This document shows positions 1 to 9,400 of a DNA stretch of 64,000 bases, one piece after another; the stretch's first letter is position 1, and every line of letters begins with the position of its first letter. Source of the stretch: Pirellulaceae bacterium (GTDB lineage: Bacteria; Planctomycetota; Planctomycetia; Pirellulales; Pirellulaceae); NCBI GenBank assembly GCA_023382975.1, contig JAHDXO010000040.1:1-64000 (forward strand). Reading direction: 5' to 3'. Both the position numbers and the translations under genes were made by a program. The notes under the pieces are model-generated. The model was not told the DNA's origin and searched no databases. It was given only the letters and a program-made list of their open reading frames with translations.

Positions 1-109
1 CGGCAAGCTGGAAGCTTACCCCACCGCGGTTCTTGCCAGTATTTCAGCAGGCTCCTTCGGCTTGCCGCTAAACGAAGATGCACGAATGGTGCGCGCTCGT
101 ACGATTTGA
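1..109 (+). CDS. C-terminal end of an unidentified gene (partial)
   Basis: An open frame enters from the left edge (first full codon at base 2) and ends at TGA 107-109. It gives about 35 residues ending in ...DARMVRARTI. The end lies 4 bp from the stop codon of the convergent heparinase-like gene, the tight tail-to-tail packing expected of a real gene end. I do not recognise the family from this fragment; the frame and codon use are the only support. Confidence 0.45.
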   Translation, partial: GKLEAYPTAVLASISAGSFGLPLNEDARMVRARTI

Positions 110-113
110 GACG

Positions 114-2327
114 TCAATCGGAATTGTCCGAGCAAACCCGCACCGCGAACGGTTCGCTGCACGACCAGTCGCCTTGGGGCAAGCGGACCTGCACCGACTG
201 CTTGTCCGGGTTGACCAGCAGTGACCAGCAGCGAGGCCCCGATCGAATGGTCAGCGCCGTCGCCGTTGCTGCGGAAATCGGTTGACTATCGGCGTCGCGT
301 ACCTCGTGCGTTTGGAGCGTCACGGATCGGCCGTCCAACGCCACGGCCCAAACGAACGCAGTCTCCCGGGCTTTGCGCCGTATGATCATCAGCGGCACAC
401 GCTCGGCGGTGCTCGCGCCGACTCCGGTGCCGGTGATGATCTCGGTCGGCTCATCGCCTGCCAGCGTGATCGTTGTCTCCTGGTTGTCATCCAGCGACGT
501 CGAGAGCGTCACGCCCGTTGCGTTGACGCGTGTCGTCGCGTCGGCGATGTGTCGGTATCCCGGCGCGTCGGGCGGCGTCCACGGCTGCCCGTCCGGAAGT
601 TCCTTCCACGTTCCTTCGAAATGGCAGGCCAAGTCGAGAATGCGTTCGCGATCGGCTCGCACCTGATCCACGACGATCACCACGTTTTCGTTCAGCAGCG
701 TCACCGTCCGCACGAAACGCACGTCGGGGTAGATGTCGCCGGCATCGGTGATGGCGAAATCCGCGCCGCCCGCAGCGCCGAAAGCCAGACAACGGCCTTC
801 GGCCTGGGCCTGGGACCGCTGATCGACCACCAGTGTGTTGTGCGCCAGCGACGTCTTGTCCCAACTGGCGTGCAGCGGCGAGCCGTAAGCGTGCGTGCCA
901 GCGTCGGGCATCAACACGGCGCCGCGCGAATAGAGAACGAAGTGGTTCTTGTCGTTGTGGCCGTGCCCGCCGCCGTGCGGACCATACTTCACGCACAGCC
1001 ACGTGGCTTGATCCCCGGCGCCGCGTTCCAGGATCGCGTAGCCCGAGGCCGGACTGTTGCGCGACCCGCGGTCGGTCGCGACCTGTCCGACGGGCAATTC
1101 GGCGGCGCCGAACCACAGCGCCAGATTGCCGCTGCGCCGACCAGCGGCCACCAGCGGCAAGTACCTCGCATCGCGCCAGCGCGCGTGAGCCAACTCATAC
1201 AAATCGGCTCGCGCGGTCAGCGCCACGGTGCCACTGTCATTGAAGTTCGGCAACTTGAGATCGGGCATGGCCAGCGTCAGCGGACCGTCGAACATGCTCT
1301 TGAAGCGGGCATCGTAGAGGTCGATTTCGCAGTGACGGGCCGCTTCGGCCAGCGGCCAGAGCCCCTCGATCGTGAAGAAATGGTAGCCGCTGGCGCCTTC
1401 GAACCACATCCCGTCGTCCCGCACGCCCTGCAGGATCTGCTGGCGGAAACCGCGTACGGGATCATCGATCGCGATCCGCACCAGATTCTCGTCGCCGAGC
1501 AGGAACCCCACCAAACCGATCGCTGCGTTGTGCCGGCACTGGATGTTGTGGATGCCAAGCTTGGCCAGAAGAATGATTTCGTCGAGCGCCGGGCGGAACA
1601 GCCGGACTTCCACCTCGCGGCGTTGCTGATCGTCGAGCGTCTCCCAGATCAGGTCCGCGCCTTGCGCCATGAGGATCAGCCACGACGCTTCAGTCAGCGA
1701 CTGGGAAGCCACCCGGCCTCCACCCTTGGGTTGGCCGCGGTTATCGTGACGGTCGTAACTCAGATATTTGCCCGCATAGGCGAGCAGAATATCTCGCGAT
1801 TGCTCGGCATATCGGCGGTCTCGGGTGACTTGGTAGAGCACGCCAGCATCCACGAGCAGTTTGGCGTAGTCCAGGTGAACGCCCATGATCGCGTTGCCAT
1901 CGAAGTCGAGTCGCGCTTGGCTGGTGTCGCCGAGCAGCACGTGGCGGCCGGCTGGGCAATGATGCTCCCATTCCCAGGTCCCGATTCGCCGTCCCAGTTG
2001 CAGCCGTGCGCCGTGATCCGGGCAGACGTAGTTGTGGCTCCAGTTGCCGCCCCGCAGCGGCAGTTCCACCGAGCGTGCCAACCGCTGGTCCACGTCGTCT
2101 CGATACGCCGCCCATCGCTCGGCCCAAAGGCCGTCGGCAACCCGTTGGCTGAGCGTCTCGATATCCTGCCCGTCCAACAACAATCGCGGATGCGCCGACC
2201 AAGCCCCCGCGTCATCTTCCGCCGCGTCTGCCACGCCCGCCGAACCGGCAAACGCCAAAACCACCAACCACAACCCCACCGTTCCCGCAGAGCCAACCAA
2301 CGCGACCACCTGCCGACGAACAATCAT
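114..2327 (-). CDS. Secreted heparinase II/III-family polysaccharide lyase
   Basis: Putative polysaccharide lyase acting on uronate-containing glycans outside the cytoplasm. Starting at the ATG at 2327 (737 aa) the protein opens with MIVRRQVV and a hydrophobic segment ending near ...GVADAAE, a Sec signal peptide; the in-frame start six codons upstream is less typical. The N-terminal half is an alpha-helical toroid-like region (IQCRHNAAIG, a conserved Asn/His site in these lyases). The C-terminal half has the beta-rich heparinase II/III segment with KYGPHGGGHGHNDKNHF (around residue 455), the His-rich conserved block of the family, followed by SLAHNTLVVD. The gene faces the glycoside hydrolase and CE15 esterase genes across a 300-bp gap, consistent with a glycan-degradation locus. 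Family assignment is firm; the substrate is not. Confidence 0.85.
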   Translation of the reverse strand: MIVRRQVVALVGSAGTVGLWLVVLAFAGSAGVADAAEDDAGAWSAHPRLLLDGQDIETLSQRVADGLWAERWAAYRDDVDQRLARSVELPLRGGNWSHNYVCPDHGARLQLGRRIGTWEWEHHCPAGRHVLLGDTSQARLDFDGNAIMGVHLDYAKLLVDAGVLYQVTRDRRYAEQSRDILLAYAGKYLSYDRHDNRGQPKGGGRVASQSLTEASWLILMAQGADLIWETLDDQQRREVEVRLFRPALDEIILLAKLGIHNIQCRHNAAIGLVGFLLGDENLVRIAIDDPVRGFRQQILQGVRDDGMWFEGASGYHFFTIEGLWPLAEAARHCEIDLYDARFKSMFDGPLTLAMPDLKLPNFNDSGTVALTARADLYELAHARWRDARYLPLVAAGRRSGNLALWFGAAELPVGQVATDRGSRNSPASGYAILERGAGDQATWLCVKYGPHGGGHGHNDKNHFVLYSRGAVLMPDAGTHAYGSPLHASWDKTSLAHNTLVVDQRSQAQAEGRCLAFGAAGGADFAITDAGDIYPDVRFVRTVTLLNENVVIVVDQVRADRERILDLACHFEGTWKELPDGQPWTPPDAPGYRHIADATTRVNATGVTLSTSLDDNQETTITLAGDEPTEIITGTGVGASTAERVPLMIIRRKARETAFVWAVALDGRSVTLQTHEVRDADSQPISAATATALTIRSGPRCWSLLVNPDKQSVQVRLPQGDWSCSEPFAVRVCSDNSD

Positions 2328-2630
2328 CACAAACTCCTGTGGCAATATCGGTTTCCAATCACTCGCACGTCGATCTTCACAACGCGCAGCGAGATTGTCA
2401 ACAACACCGCGAGGGCATCTCGCTTCTGCGAGCGGATCGTAGCCGAATTCGTGAGAATTCGGAATGCTCGAAACCCATCCGAATTCTCACGAATTCGGCG
2501 ACGAAAACGTTTCACGGCGGCTTGCTCATGGCCGGCGAGTCTCGCAGGTCGCCGGCGGTGTGCTGGTCGGGTATGATTCTCGGCAAGTGGCGAGATGCAG
2601 TTCAAATCCCAGAATCCCCGGGACACGCGA
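2328..2630. promoter_or_regulatory. Divergent intergenic region with a long hairpin
   Basis: This roughly 300-bp gap lies between the divergently transcribed lyase and glycoside hydrolase and must hold the promoters of both. I see no convincing -35/-10 pair. Its only striking content is the perfect inverted repeat at 2442-2499, annotated separately. No gene is supported here. Confidence 0.35.
2442..2499. repeat. Perfect 21-bp inverted repeat, 16-nt loop
   Basis: Arms 2442-2462 and 2479-2499 are exact reverse complements. Each arm itself contains two GAATTC sites spaced by GTGA/TCAC, so the structure is a compound palindrome. It has no T-tract and lies between two divergent genes, so it is unlikely to be a simple terminator. 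A dispersed REP/MITE-like element or a regulator-binding structure are the alternatives. Confidence 0.8.
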
Positions 2631-4640
2631 ATGATCGGAACCCAACAAACGTTCAGTTGCCTGCTTGTACTCCTCGCGCTGGCGACGGGTCGAACCGTCG
2701 CGGCGGAGGCGACCGTTGTGCTGCAAGCGGACTTCGAGACGCCCTCGGCCATGCGTCCGCCAACCGGTTGGTCGATGTGGGGAGCTCAGAAATTCAAGAA
2801 TCCGGCCGATTTCACTCGCGACGAGCAAACGCCGCACGGCGGTCTGGCCTGCTTCCGCATCCATCATCCGGCCGGCACGGGCGGTTACGTGGTCTCCTCG
2901 CCCGAGGCATCCATCCGGCCCAAGTCGGGCACGATGCTCACCGCGACGTTCTGGGCACGAAGCGATCGGCCGGGAGAGGCCATGTTCGGCTGGACCGCTT
3001 ACCGCCAGGTTCAGCCGTTCGTCGATGCGCCCTCGCCGGGCTTCTTTCCTTTGGCAGTCGACCAACAGTGGCGGCAATTTCGCTTCGTGCTGCACGAGGG
3101 CTGGGACTTCTTCGCCGACGATTGCCGACATCTGCTGTTGACATTCAGAGCAACGGGCCGAGACGAAGAAGAACGAACGTTGTGGATCGACGATGTCGTG
3201 GTGACCCAGCAAACATCGACGCGAGAGGGGCGATTGATCAACCCCGACACCTTGACCTACACCTCGCTCGAACACCGTTTGCAGCCAGGCGACGAGTTGA
3301 ACTTCGTGGTCGATGCCGGACGCCGAGTGCGCGAGACGTATCCGGAGGTCGGCGGCGTATCGTTTCACCGCGTGGCCGGGTGGGGAGGGCTGCCGTTCGA
3401 CAAGGGAGGCCGCTACGTGTTGTCGGACGAATTGGAGGAAGCGGTTCGTCAGATGCGTCTGCCCATGACTCGCTTCTACGCCCTGGGCGACGAGCCCTTC
3501 GGTCTGGAAGCCGCGATCGACAAGGCGGCCGAGTTCCTGGACCGGATCGGCGTTCCGCACGCGGCCACGCCGCTGGAGTTCGAAATCCAAGGGGCCACCA
3601 GCACGCTGTCGCCGGAAGCCTGGGCCAACGGCGTTCGCCACAGCCTGGAACGCGGTTATCGATTCCACCGCTGGGAGATCGCCAACGAACCCTACGTGGG
3701 CCGGCCAAGTCGGGCCTTTCCCACCCCCGACAGCTACTTGGAGCATTTCGTGACGGTCAGCCAAGCCATCCGCGCGGTGGACTCGCAGGCGATCATCGGC
3801 ATGCCGATCCATCACCGCAGCCCGGGCTGGGGCAATTATCTGTTGAAGCGGGCCGCCGGCCACTACGATTTCGTCGTCGGGCACTACTATAGCTTTGCGG
3901 ACGTCGAGCGAGCTTCGTTCGAGGACATCGTACTGACCGGAAACTACCGGATTCTCGACGAGATCCTCCTGACGAACGCCCTGACGAAATGGTACAACCC
4001 CGATCGGGACGTTTACCAGTACGACACGGAATGGGGCATGCACAGTTCGGGGCCGCACGGGGAACGCGCCGACTATGTCAACCGGAACGCCAACATCCAC
4101 GGGATGGCGCATCGAGCCGTGCGACTGATCCATTACTTGCGCGAGGGCATGCTCCGCGGGGCCAGCTCTTGGGAGATGTTCACTTTCCAGCGAGCACCGG
4201 GCTTCGGTTTCCTGGCGCAGGACGCACCCCAGCAACGCGCGATGAATTACTGGCTCTATTTCTACTTCAACCGCCATGTTGGCCGCTGGGTTCTGGACAT
4301 CGACGGCACGGCGCCGTACCACGAGGGCTCGGCAGGCGGACGCACCCTGCGCGGTCCCCTGACGCCGGCCGTGGCGACGCTGAGCGACGACGGCCAGCAG
4401 ATCTTCCTGATGCTAGTCAACGGATCTTGGACTCGCCCCGTGCCGTGCCGTATCGAGCTGCGTGACTTTCCAGCCCAGCGGGCCACGGGCATCGTCCTTT
4501 CGCATTCCGATCCGGACGGGCATCCATTCATCGAGCGACACGACGACCTGGTCAGCGACCTGACGCTGACGCTTGACGAAGGGCGGATCTCCACAACCAT
4601 CCCGCCGCACGCGGTGGTGTTTCTGACCGTTCAGCGGTAG
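2631..4640 (+). CDS. Secreted clan GH-A glycoside hydrolase (arabinofuranosidase/GH39-like)
   Basis: Predicted retaining glycosidase. The ATG at 2631 gives 669 aa with a good signal peptide (MIGTQQTFSCLLVLLALATG..AAEA); an upstream ATG at 2595 would add 12 polar residues before it. Residues about 20-200 form a beta-sandwich carbohydrate-binding-like domain (LQADFETP..., TLWIDDVVV). A TIM-barrel follows, with the acid/base motif EIANEPYVG near residue 360 (the Asn-Glu-Pro signature of clan GH-A) and a probable nucleophile in QYDTEWGMHSS near 465. A beta-rich C-terminal domain closes the protein. The following CE15 esterase is co-directional 53 bp downstream, suggesting joint action on a glucuronoxylan-like or pectic glycan. 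The exact GH family cannot be fixed by eye. Confidence 0.75.
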   Translation: MIGTQQTFSCLLVLLALATGRTVAAEATVVLQADFETPSAMRPPTGWSMWGAQKFKNPADFTRDEQTPHGGLACFRIHHPAGTGGYVVSSPEASIRPKSGTMLTATFWARSDRPGEAMFGWTAYRQVQPFVDAPSPGFFPLAVDQQWRQFRFVLHEGWDFFADDCRHLLLTFRATGRDEEERTLWIDDVVVTQQTSTREGRLINPDTLTYTSLEHRLQPGDELNFVVDAGRRVRETYPEVGGVSFHRVAGWGGLPFDKGGRYVLSDELEEAVRQMRLPMTRFYALGDEPFGLEAAIDKAAEFLDRIGVPHAATPLEFEIQGATSTLSPEAWANGVRHSLERGYRFHRWEIANEPYVGRPSRAFPTPDSYLEHFVTVSQAIRAVDSQAIIGMPIHHRSPGWGNYLLKRAAGHYDFVVGHYYSFADVERASFEDIVLTGNYRILDEILLTNALTKWYNPDRDVYQYDTEWGMHSSGPHGERADYVNRNANIHGMAHRAVRLIHYLREGMLRGASSWEMFTFQRAPGFGFLAQDAPQQRAMNYWLYFYFNRHVGRWVLDIDGTAPYHEGSAGGRTLRGPLTPAVATLSDDGQQIFLMLVNGSWTRPVPCRIELRDFPAQRATGIVLSHSDPDGHPFIERHDDLVSDLTLTLDEGRISTTIPPHAVVFLTVQR

Positions 4641-4693
4641 GATACGAACGTCGGTACTTCGCTGGTTCGTCCGAAAAGGAAAGGAGACTTCTT

Positions 4694-5944
4694 ATGAGAC
4701 ACGCTACTTCATGGATTCGCACCGCGCTGATGTCAGGCTTGGTTCTCTGCGCTCCGTGGTGTTTACGGGCCGCGGAATCGGAGGCGAAGCGGCTCTTCCC
4801 GCCCGACGCGCCGGACACGCCGGTATACACCTTGCCCGACGTTCTCACCACGGTCGATGGCCGCAAGATTGCCACCGCCAGCGACTGGACCAACGTCCGT
4901 CGCCCGGAGGTCCTGGAACTATTCCGCGAGCACGTGTACGGCCGGGTTCCGGCCACGGCGTATGAGCAGAGCTTCACCATCGTCCGCGAGGATCCCGGCG
5001 CGATGGACGGCGCGGCGACGCTCAAGCAGGTCGATATCACCGTCGCCACGGCGGGCAAGTCGCTGACGATTCACCTCGCGCTGTTCGTTCCCAACAAGGT
5101 TCCGAAGCCAGTCCCGACCTTTCTGTTGATCTGCAACCGCGGCCCGGAGAACATCGACCCGACTCGCGAGAAGAAGAGCGAATTCTGGCCTGCCGAAGAA
5201 GTCGTCGCGCGCGGTTACGGCATCGCCGCCTTCCACAACGCGGACGTGGACCCCGACAAGCATGACGGATTCCAGGACGGCATCCACGGGCTGCTGGACG
5301 GCGACCGTCGCGGGCCTGACGCCTGGGGCACGATCGCCGCATGGGCCTGGGGTGCCAGCCGCTGCATGGACTACTTCGAGACCGACGCGGATGTCGCGAA
5401 CGACAAGGTCGCGGTCATCGGTCACTCGCGCGGCGGCAAGACAGCTCTGTGGGCCGGTGCCGAGGACCAACGCTTTGCCATCGTTTGCTCGAACGATTCC
5501 GGATGCGGGGGAGCCGCCCTCAGCCGGCGGAAGACCAAGGAGAAGGAGACGGTGGCCAGGATCAACAAGAGCTTTCCCCATTGGTTCAACGAAACCTTCA
5601 AGACCTACGGGGGACGGGAAGATGCGCTGCCGGTCGATCAACACATGCTCATCGCGCTGATCGCGCCCCGCGCAGTGTGCGTGGGCAGCGCCGAACAGGA
5701 TCTCTGGGCCGATCCACGCGGCGAATTCCTGAGCGTGTTCCACGCCGGACCGGTCTACCGGTTGTTTGGCAAGCAAGGCTTGGGATCGTCCCCGGAGATG
5801 CCAGCGATCGGCCAATCGCTCCACGGCGACGGCGCTCACTACCACATCCGCGAGGGCAAGCACAACCTGACGCTCGACGACTGGAACTGCTACCTCGACT
5901 TCGCCGACAAGGTCTTCGCGCACCAAGCACCGGCAAAACAGTAG
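4694..5944 (+). CDS. Secreted CE15-type glucuronoyl esterase (alpha/beta hydrolase)
   Basis: Probable 4-O-methyl-glucuronoyl methylesterase, cleaving ester links between glucuronoxylan and lignin or similar uronate esters. The 416-aa product has a signal peptide (MRHATSWIRTALMSGLVLCAPWCLRAAES). The nucleophile elbow is GHSRGGKTAL near residue 245, matching the G-x-S-R-x-G-K pattern of CE15. The loop CSNDSGCGG and the late histidine in REGKHNLT near residue 397 are the other family hallmarks. The start is supported by AAGGAAAGGAG about 8 bp upstream of the ATG. Length (about 400 aa) and C-terminal YLDFADKVF are typical. The gene is co-directional with the upstream glycosidase. Confidence 0.88.
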   Translation: MRHATSWIRTALMSGLVLCAPWCLRAAESEAKRLFPPDAPDTPVYTLPDVLTTVDGRKIATASDWTNVRRPEVLELFREHVYGRVPATAYEQSFTIVREDPGAMDGAATLKQVDITVATAGKSLTIHLALFVPNKVPKPVPTFLLICNRGPENIDPTREKKSEFWPAEEVVARGYGIAAFHNADVDPDKHDGFQDGIHGLLDGDRRGPDAWGTIAAWAWGASRCMDYFETDADVANDKVAVIGHSRGGKTALWAGAEDQRFAIVCSNDSGCGGAALSRRKTKEKETVARINKSFPHWFNETFKTYGGREDALPVDQHMLIALIAPRAVCVGSAEQDLWADPRGEFLSVFHAGPVYRLFGKQGLGSSPEMPAIGQSLHGDGAHYHIREGKHNLTLDDWNCYLDFADKVFAHQAPAKQ

Positions 5945-6077
5945 GTGGAAGGCGTTCCCGTTCGGCGGGCGGAGTGGCGCGCGGCCGGATCACGCGACGA
6001 GTCGTGCGGTCGGCGAGCATTCTTCCGAAGGCGCCGGCATGGCCTTGCGGGGCGGAACAGTTGCCCAACGCTCATGT

Positions 6078-6485
6078 CTAGAATCGGTTCTGTCCCGTCA
6101 TGACGAATTCCAGCCGGTCGCATTCGATTGCCAGGCGGCTGAGGTAGAAGTACAGTTCCTCGGCATCGAGCGTATCGGCCGGATGCTCGATCCGGCCGAT
6201 CAGACGGTTTTCCCGGTCGAAGGTGAAATTGACGACGTCCGTCTGCTGGTTGCGCCGCCACATACGGTCGACGAAGTCCGGCAGATCGCGGCGCAGAGAT
6301 GCAACTCGACCCGCGCTCAGCACGGTGGATGTGAATAGGTAGCAGTTCTGTCGCCGCTCAACGATAACTTTCTGGCTTCGATCGTTGCCCAACTTGATGT
6401 TGGCGCAGCCGGCTTCGTAGCTGACCTGCAGTTTCGAATCCGGCAGGTATTGCCTGCCCGCCAAGAGTGCTTCGATCCGGTCCAT
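6078..6485 (-). CDS. Small YbjN/CesT-like protein, last gene of the helicase-PLD cassette
   Basis: A 135-aa soluble protein. The central beta-rich stretch (VIVERRQNCYLFTSTVLS) and the C-terminal helix pattern (NRLIGRIEHPADTLDAEELYFYLSRLAIECDRLEF) resemble the YbjN / type III chaperone-like fold, in which small dimeric proteins bind partner proteins. I infer a chaperone or subunit role for the upstream helicase, since the gene starts 13 bp after the helicase stop on the same strand and would be co-transcribed. No catalytic motif is visible. The fold assignment is tentative; the reality of the gene is well supported by spacing and codon use. Confidence 0.65.
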   Translation of the reverse strand: MDRIEALLAGRQYLPDSKLQVSYEAGCANIKLGNDRSQKVIVERRQNCYLFTSTVLSAGRVASLRRDLPDFVDRMWRRNQQTDVVNFTFDRENRLIGRIEHPADTLDAEELYFYLSRLAIECDRLEFVMTGQNRF

Positions 6486-6498
6486 GCTTTGAACCCTT

Positions 6499-9400
6499 TC
6501 ACGTATTCCAGATCAACTGGTCTTCGCGGTGATCCGCTCCGTCGAACAACTTCGATTCCATTTCGTCTGCACCGGTTACGATCGTAGTAAAGGCATACTC
6601 CAACTCCTCGAATTGGGTTGTTTTCGGGGAAAACAGGAGGTCGCTCCGTACCACCAGATGATAACCGAGAGTTTCATCGACGCCCTTCAAGCAGACTTTC
6701 AGGTGAGGCATGTCCCGCTGCAGACGCAGCGCTTTGTCGAAATCCTCCCGCTTGACGGTGCCCAAGGGGCTCTCGCAACGGAGCAGTAACTGGCCACCGT
6801 GGGTGCCTCGAAGCGTCAGCAGGAACACCTGCTCTCGAACCGTGTTCTCATGGCGGTCCTCACCTCGTCGGAGAAGTCTGCCCCCGTTCACGAACACCTT
6901 GCCCTTGCGTTCGTGGCCGGCCCATCGGGCTGAATCTTGCTCGAAGAACACCGATGACAGCAGGCATTCGACGAGTTCGTCAAAACGTCCCAGCAGCGCA
7001 TTGTTTTCCGGCGCAGCAACGGACTCGGCCGGTCCATCGCGCGCAATCAACGTCTCCGGAATCGGAAAACCGCTTTTCAATTCTTCAAGGTACTGTTGGA
7101 AGACTTCCGACCTCGGCTGGCAGGTTTCCGGAGTAACATGAACGTGGCTCGCCTGCTGATCGTGACGCGGCGGACGCAAATCGTGCAGCAGTTCCAGAAA
7201 GCGGTTCAATCGTTCGAATACCCTGCCGACTTGGACAAATTCATACGTATCACGCAGGTACGGGAAGTAGACCTGGAGATAGTCGCGTTCTCCGATCGTT
7301 TGCGAAGGCGCTGTCTCGAGCCGGCGTTGGACCAGCGAACCGATCCGATCCACGCGGCCGATGCGCTGCTCGGTAGCCGAAGGAGTCCAACTGAACCCGT
7401 AATGGACGATCCGGTCGCAGTAGGTGTGCAGATCTTCGCCTTCCTGCAGAACATCGGTGGTGACCAGAACGTAGGGATACCCGGGCATGCGGAACTGGCC
7501 GACCGTCACTTTGGAGTACCCACCGTACATCCCGGCAAATGGCTGCTGTTGCCCCAGTTTGTTGGCAAAGTATCTGGGGAGATCGACCAGCGGTTGATCG
7601 CGCATGTCGTGGAAGTTCACGTTGACCAACAATGGGAAGTCGTTCGCGATGCGGTGCAGTTCCATGAAACTGGTCGGGCCAGTGCTGCATTCCAGAACTT
7701 GGCGTTGGCGGTCCAATCGATCGAGGAACGCACGCGAAAGCCGCTCGGTGATCGGGGCATCCGAATCAACCGGCTGATCTTCCTCCGACGATTCAAGCGA
7801 CGACGAGTCGGTTTCGTCGTCCCTGCCGGGCGCCAGGGTTCCGGTCAATCTGGTGTGGAGCAGCCAGAGGTCGATGATCGAATGGCCCAAGCGGATCGCC
7901 GAGCTGAGCAAGAGCCGCCGTTGTTCCCGCTCGATGACTCGACGCTCACATTCCTGCGGCGTATCTCCGGACTCTGCAGCACGCCAGACTGGCCACAGAT
8001 ACCGGCACAACTCGTCGCGTTGGGCCAGTTCCGTGAAGAACGTCTTGAGGCCAAGATAGCGACGAGCATCCGGGAAAGACCGGTCGTCATGTTGTAACTG
8101 CTGGCGATCCGTCCAACCAAGCGTGTCCAAGATGACTTCGGCCAACTTGCTCGGCATCGGACCCGCCGTCTGTTCCCCGGCGTCATGGAGCAGTTCCAGG
8201 GCTGCGCGTTGATAAGCAAGGAAGATCTGAAGACGTTTTGGCTTGCCCGTCCCGTGGATCGCAGCAGCGCGGCGGCCGAGTTGGTCGGCGAGCCCCTCGA
8301 TAGGGATACCCAGCCGCCGGGACAACTCGGCCAGTGGATCGTCCGGATAGTCGAGCAGCCACAGCAGCCAGTTGTCTTCGAACAAGACGGCCAGTTGCGA
8401 ACTCTCTTTCCCCAACCGGTTCCTGACTAACGCGGCCCCGGAAACGATGCCTGGCGGCCCTTTACCGCGGAAGAACCACGAATAAAACGACTCGGAACCG
8501 CCGCTGTCCCCGTCCTTCGCTTTCGTCGTGGTTTCGAAATCGTCGTCCACCGGCTCATTGCCCCCGGCAAACGCCGTCGTTGCATCCTTCGAGTAGAACG
8601 TGTTTCGGACCTCTCGTTTGTACCGCTCGTACTGGGTCTGAAGCCGCTGACGTTCCGGCTCCGGCAACTCCTGCAATTCCTCGAGTATCCGTTTCCCAAG
8701 CCAATCATCGTACTTCTGGGTCAGTTTTTCGACGATCTCCGGAACGCTGAGAACGCGGCGCACGAAGACCAGCGTCTTTCGCCCCTGCAAGAAGGCTTGC
8801 CACAGGTCGTCGACAACTTCGTTCATTTTGGGATGCGGCAGACTGTGCTCGAACTCTTTCCGGTAGCTGCGGGCGATCGCGTTTACGCTCGACCGGTCGA
8901 TACCATCACGTTCCTGAGGATCTTCCGACTGCTCCGACTGATCGAAGCTCGATTCTTCATTGCGAAGCTTCGCAGTGATTCCGAAGCTCTCGAACGAGGC
9001 CAACATGCCGATCTGAAAGCGACGTTGGAACCGGCGTTGACGGTCCTGGGCGGCCGCCGCGCGGCGAGTCCGCCTACCTCGGTTTTCTTCTGATTCCCGC
9101 TTGTCCGTCCGGGCTTGTTCGTCCAGGAGGTCGGCGAGCATCTTCTGCATCAGCGCGACGATCAACCGCTGCTGATCGCCGGGAACTTTCAGGGGCTGAT
9201 CATACTCTCTGACGCCGCCTCCGCGCCATTCCCGGCGATACATGTTCCGCGTGTGCGGTTGCCCGCCGATCGTGATCTGCGTCAAACGACGGATCAGGCA
9301 CTTGGCGGCAGCCGCCTTCTGCGCAACCTCATCGCTCTCCTTGTCCCCTAGCACCGCATAACGCTCGTCGCCCAGTCCCAGCAGGTCCAATTGATTCCAA

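Noticed and set aside
282..2576. 764-codon open frame antisense to the heparinase-like gene
   Set aside because: It lies opposite a gene with clear family motifs and is an effect of high GC; its translation is Arg/Ala/His-rich without any motif.
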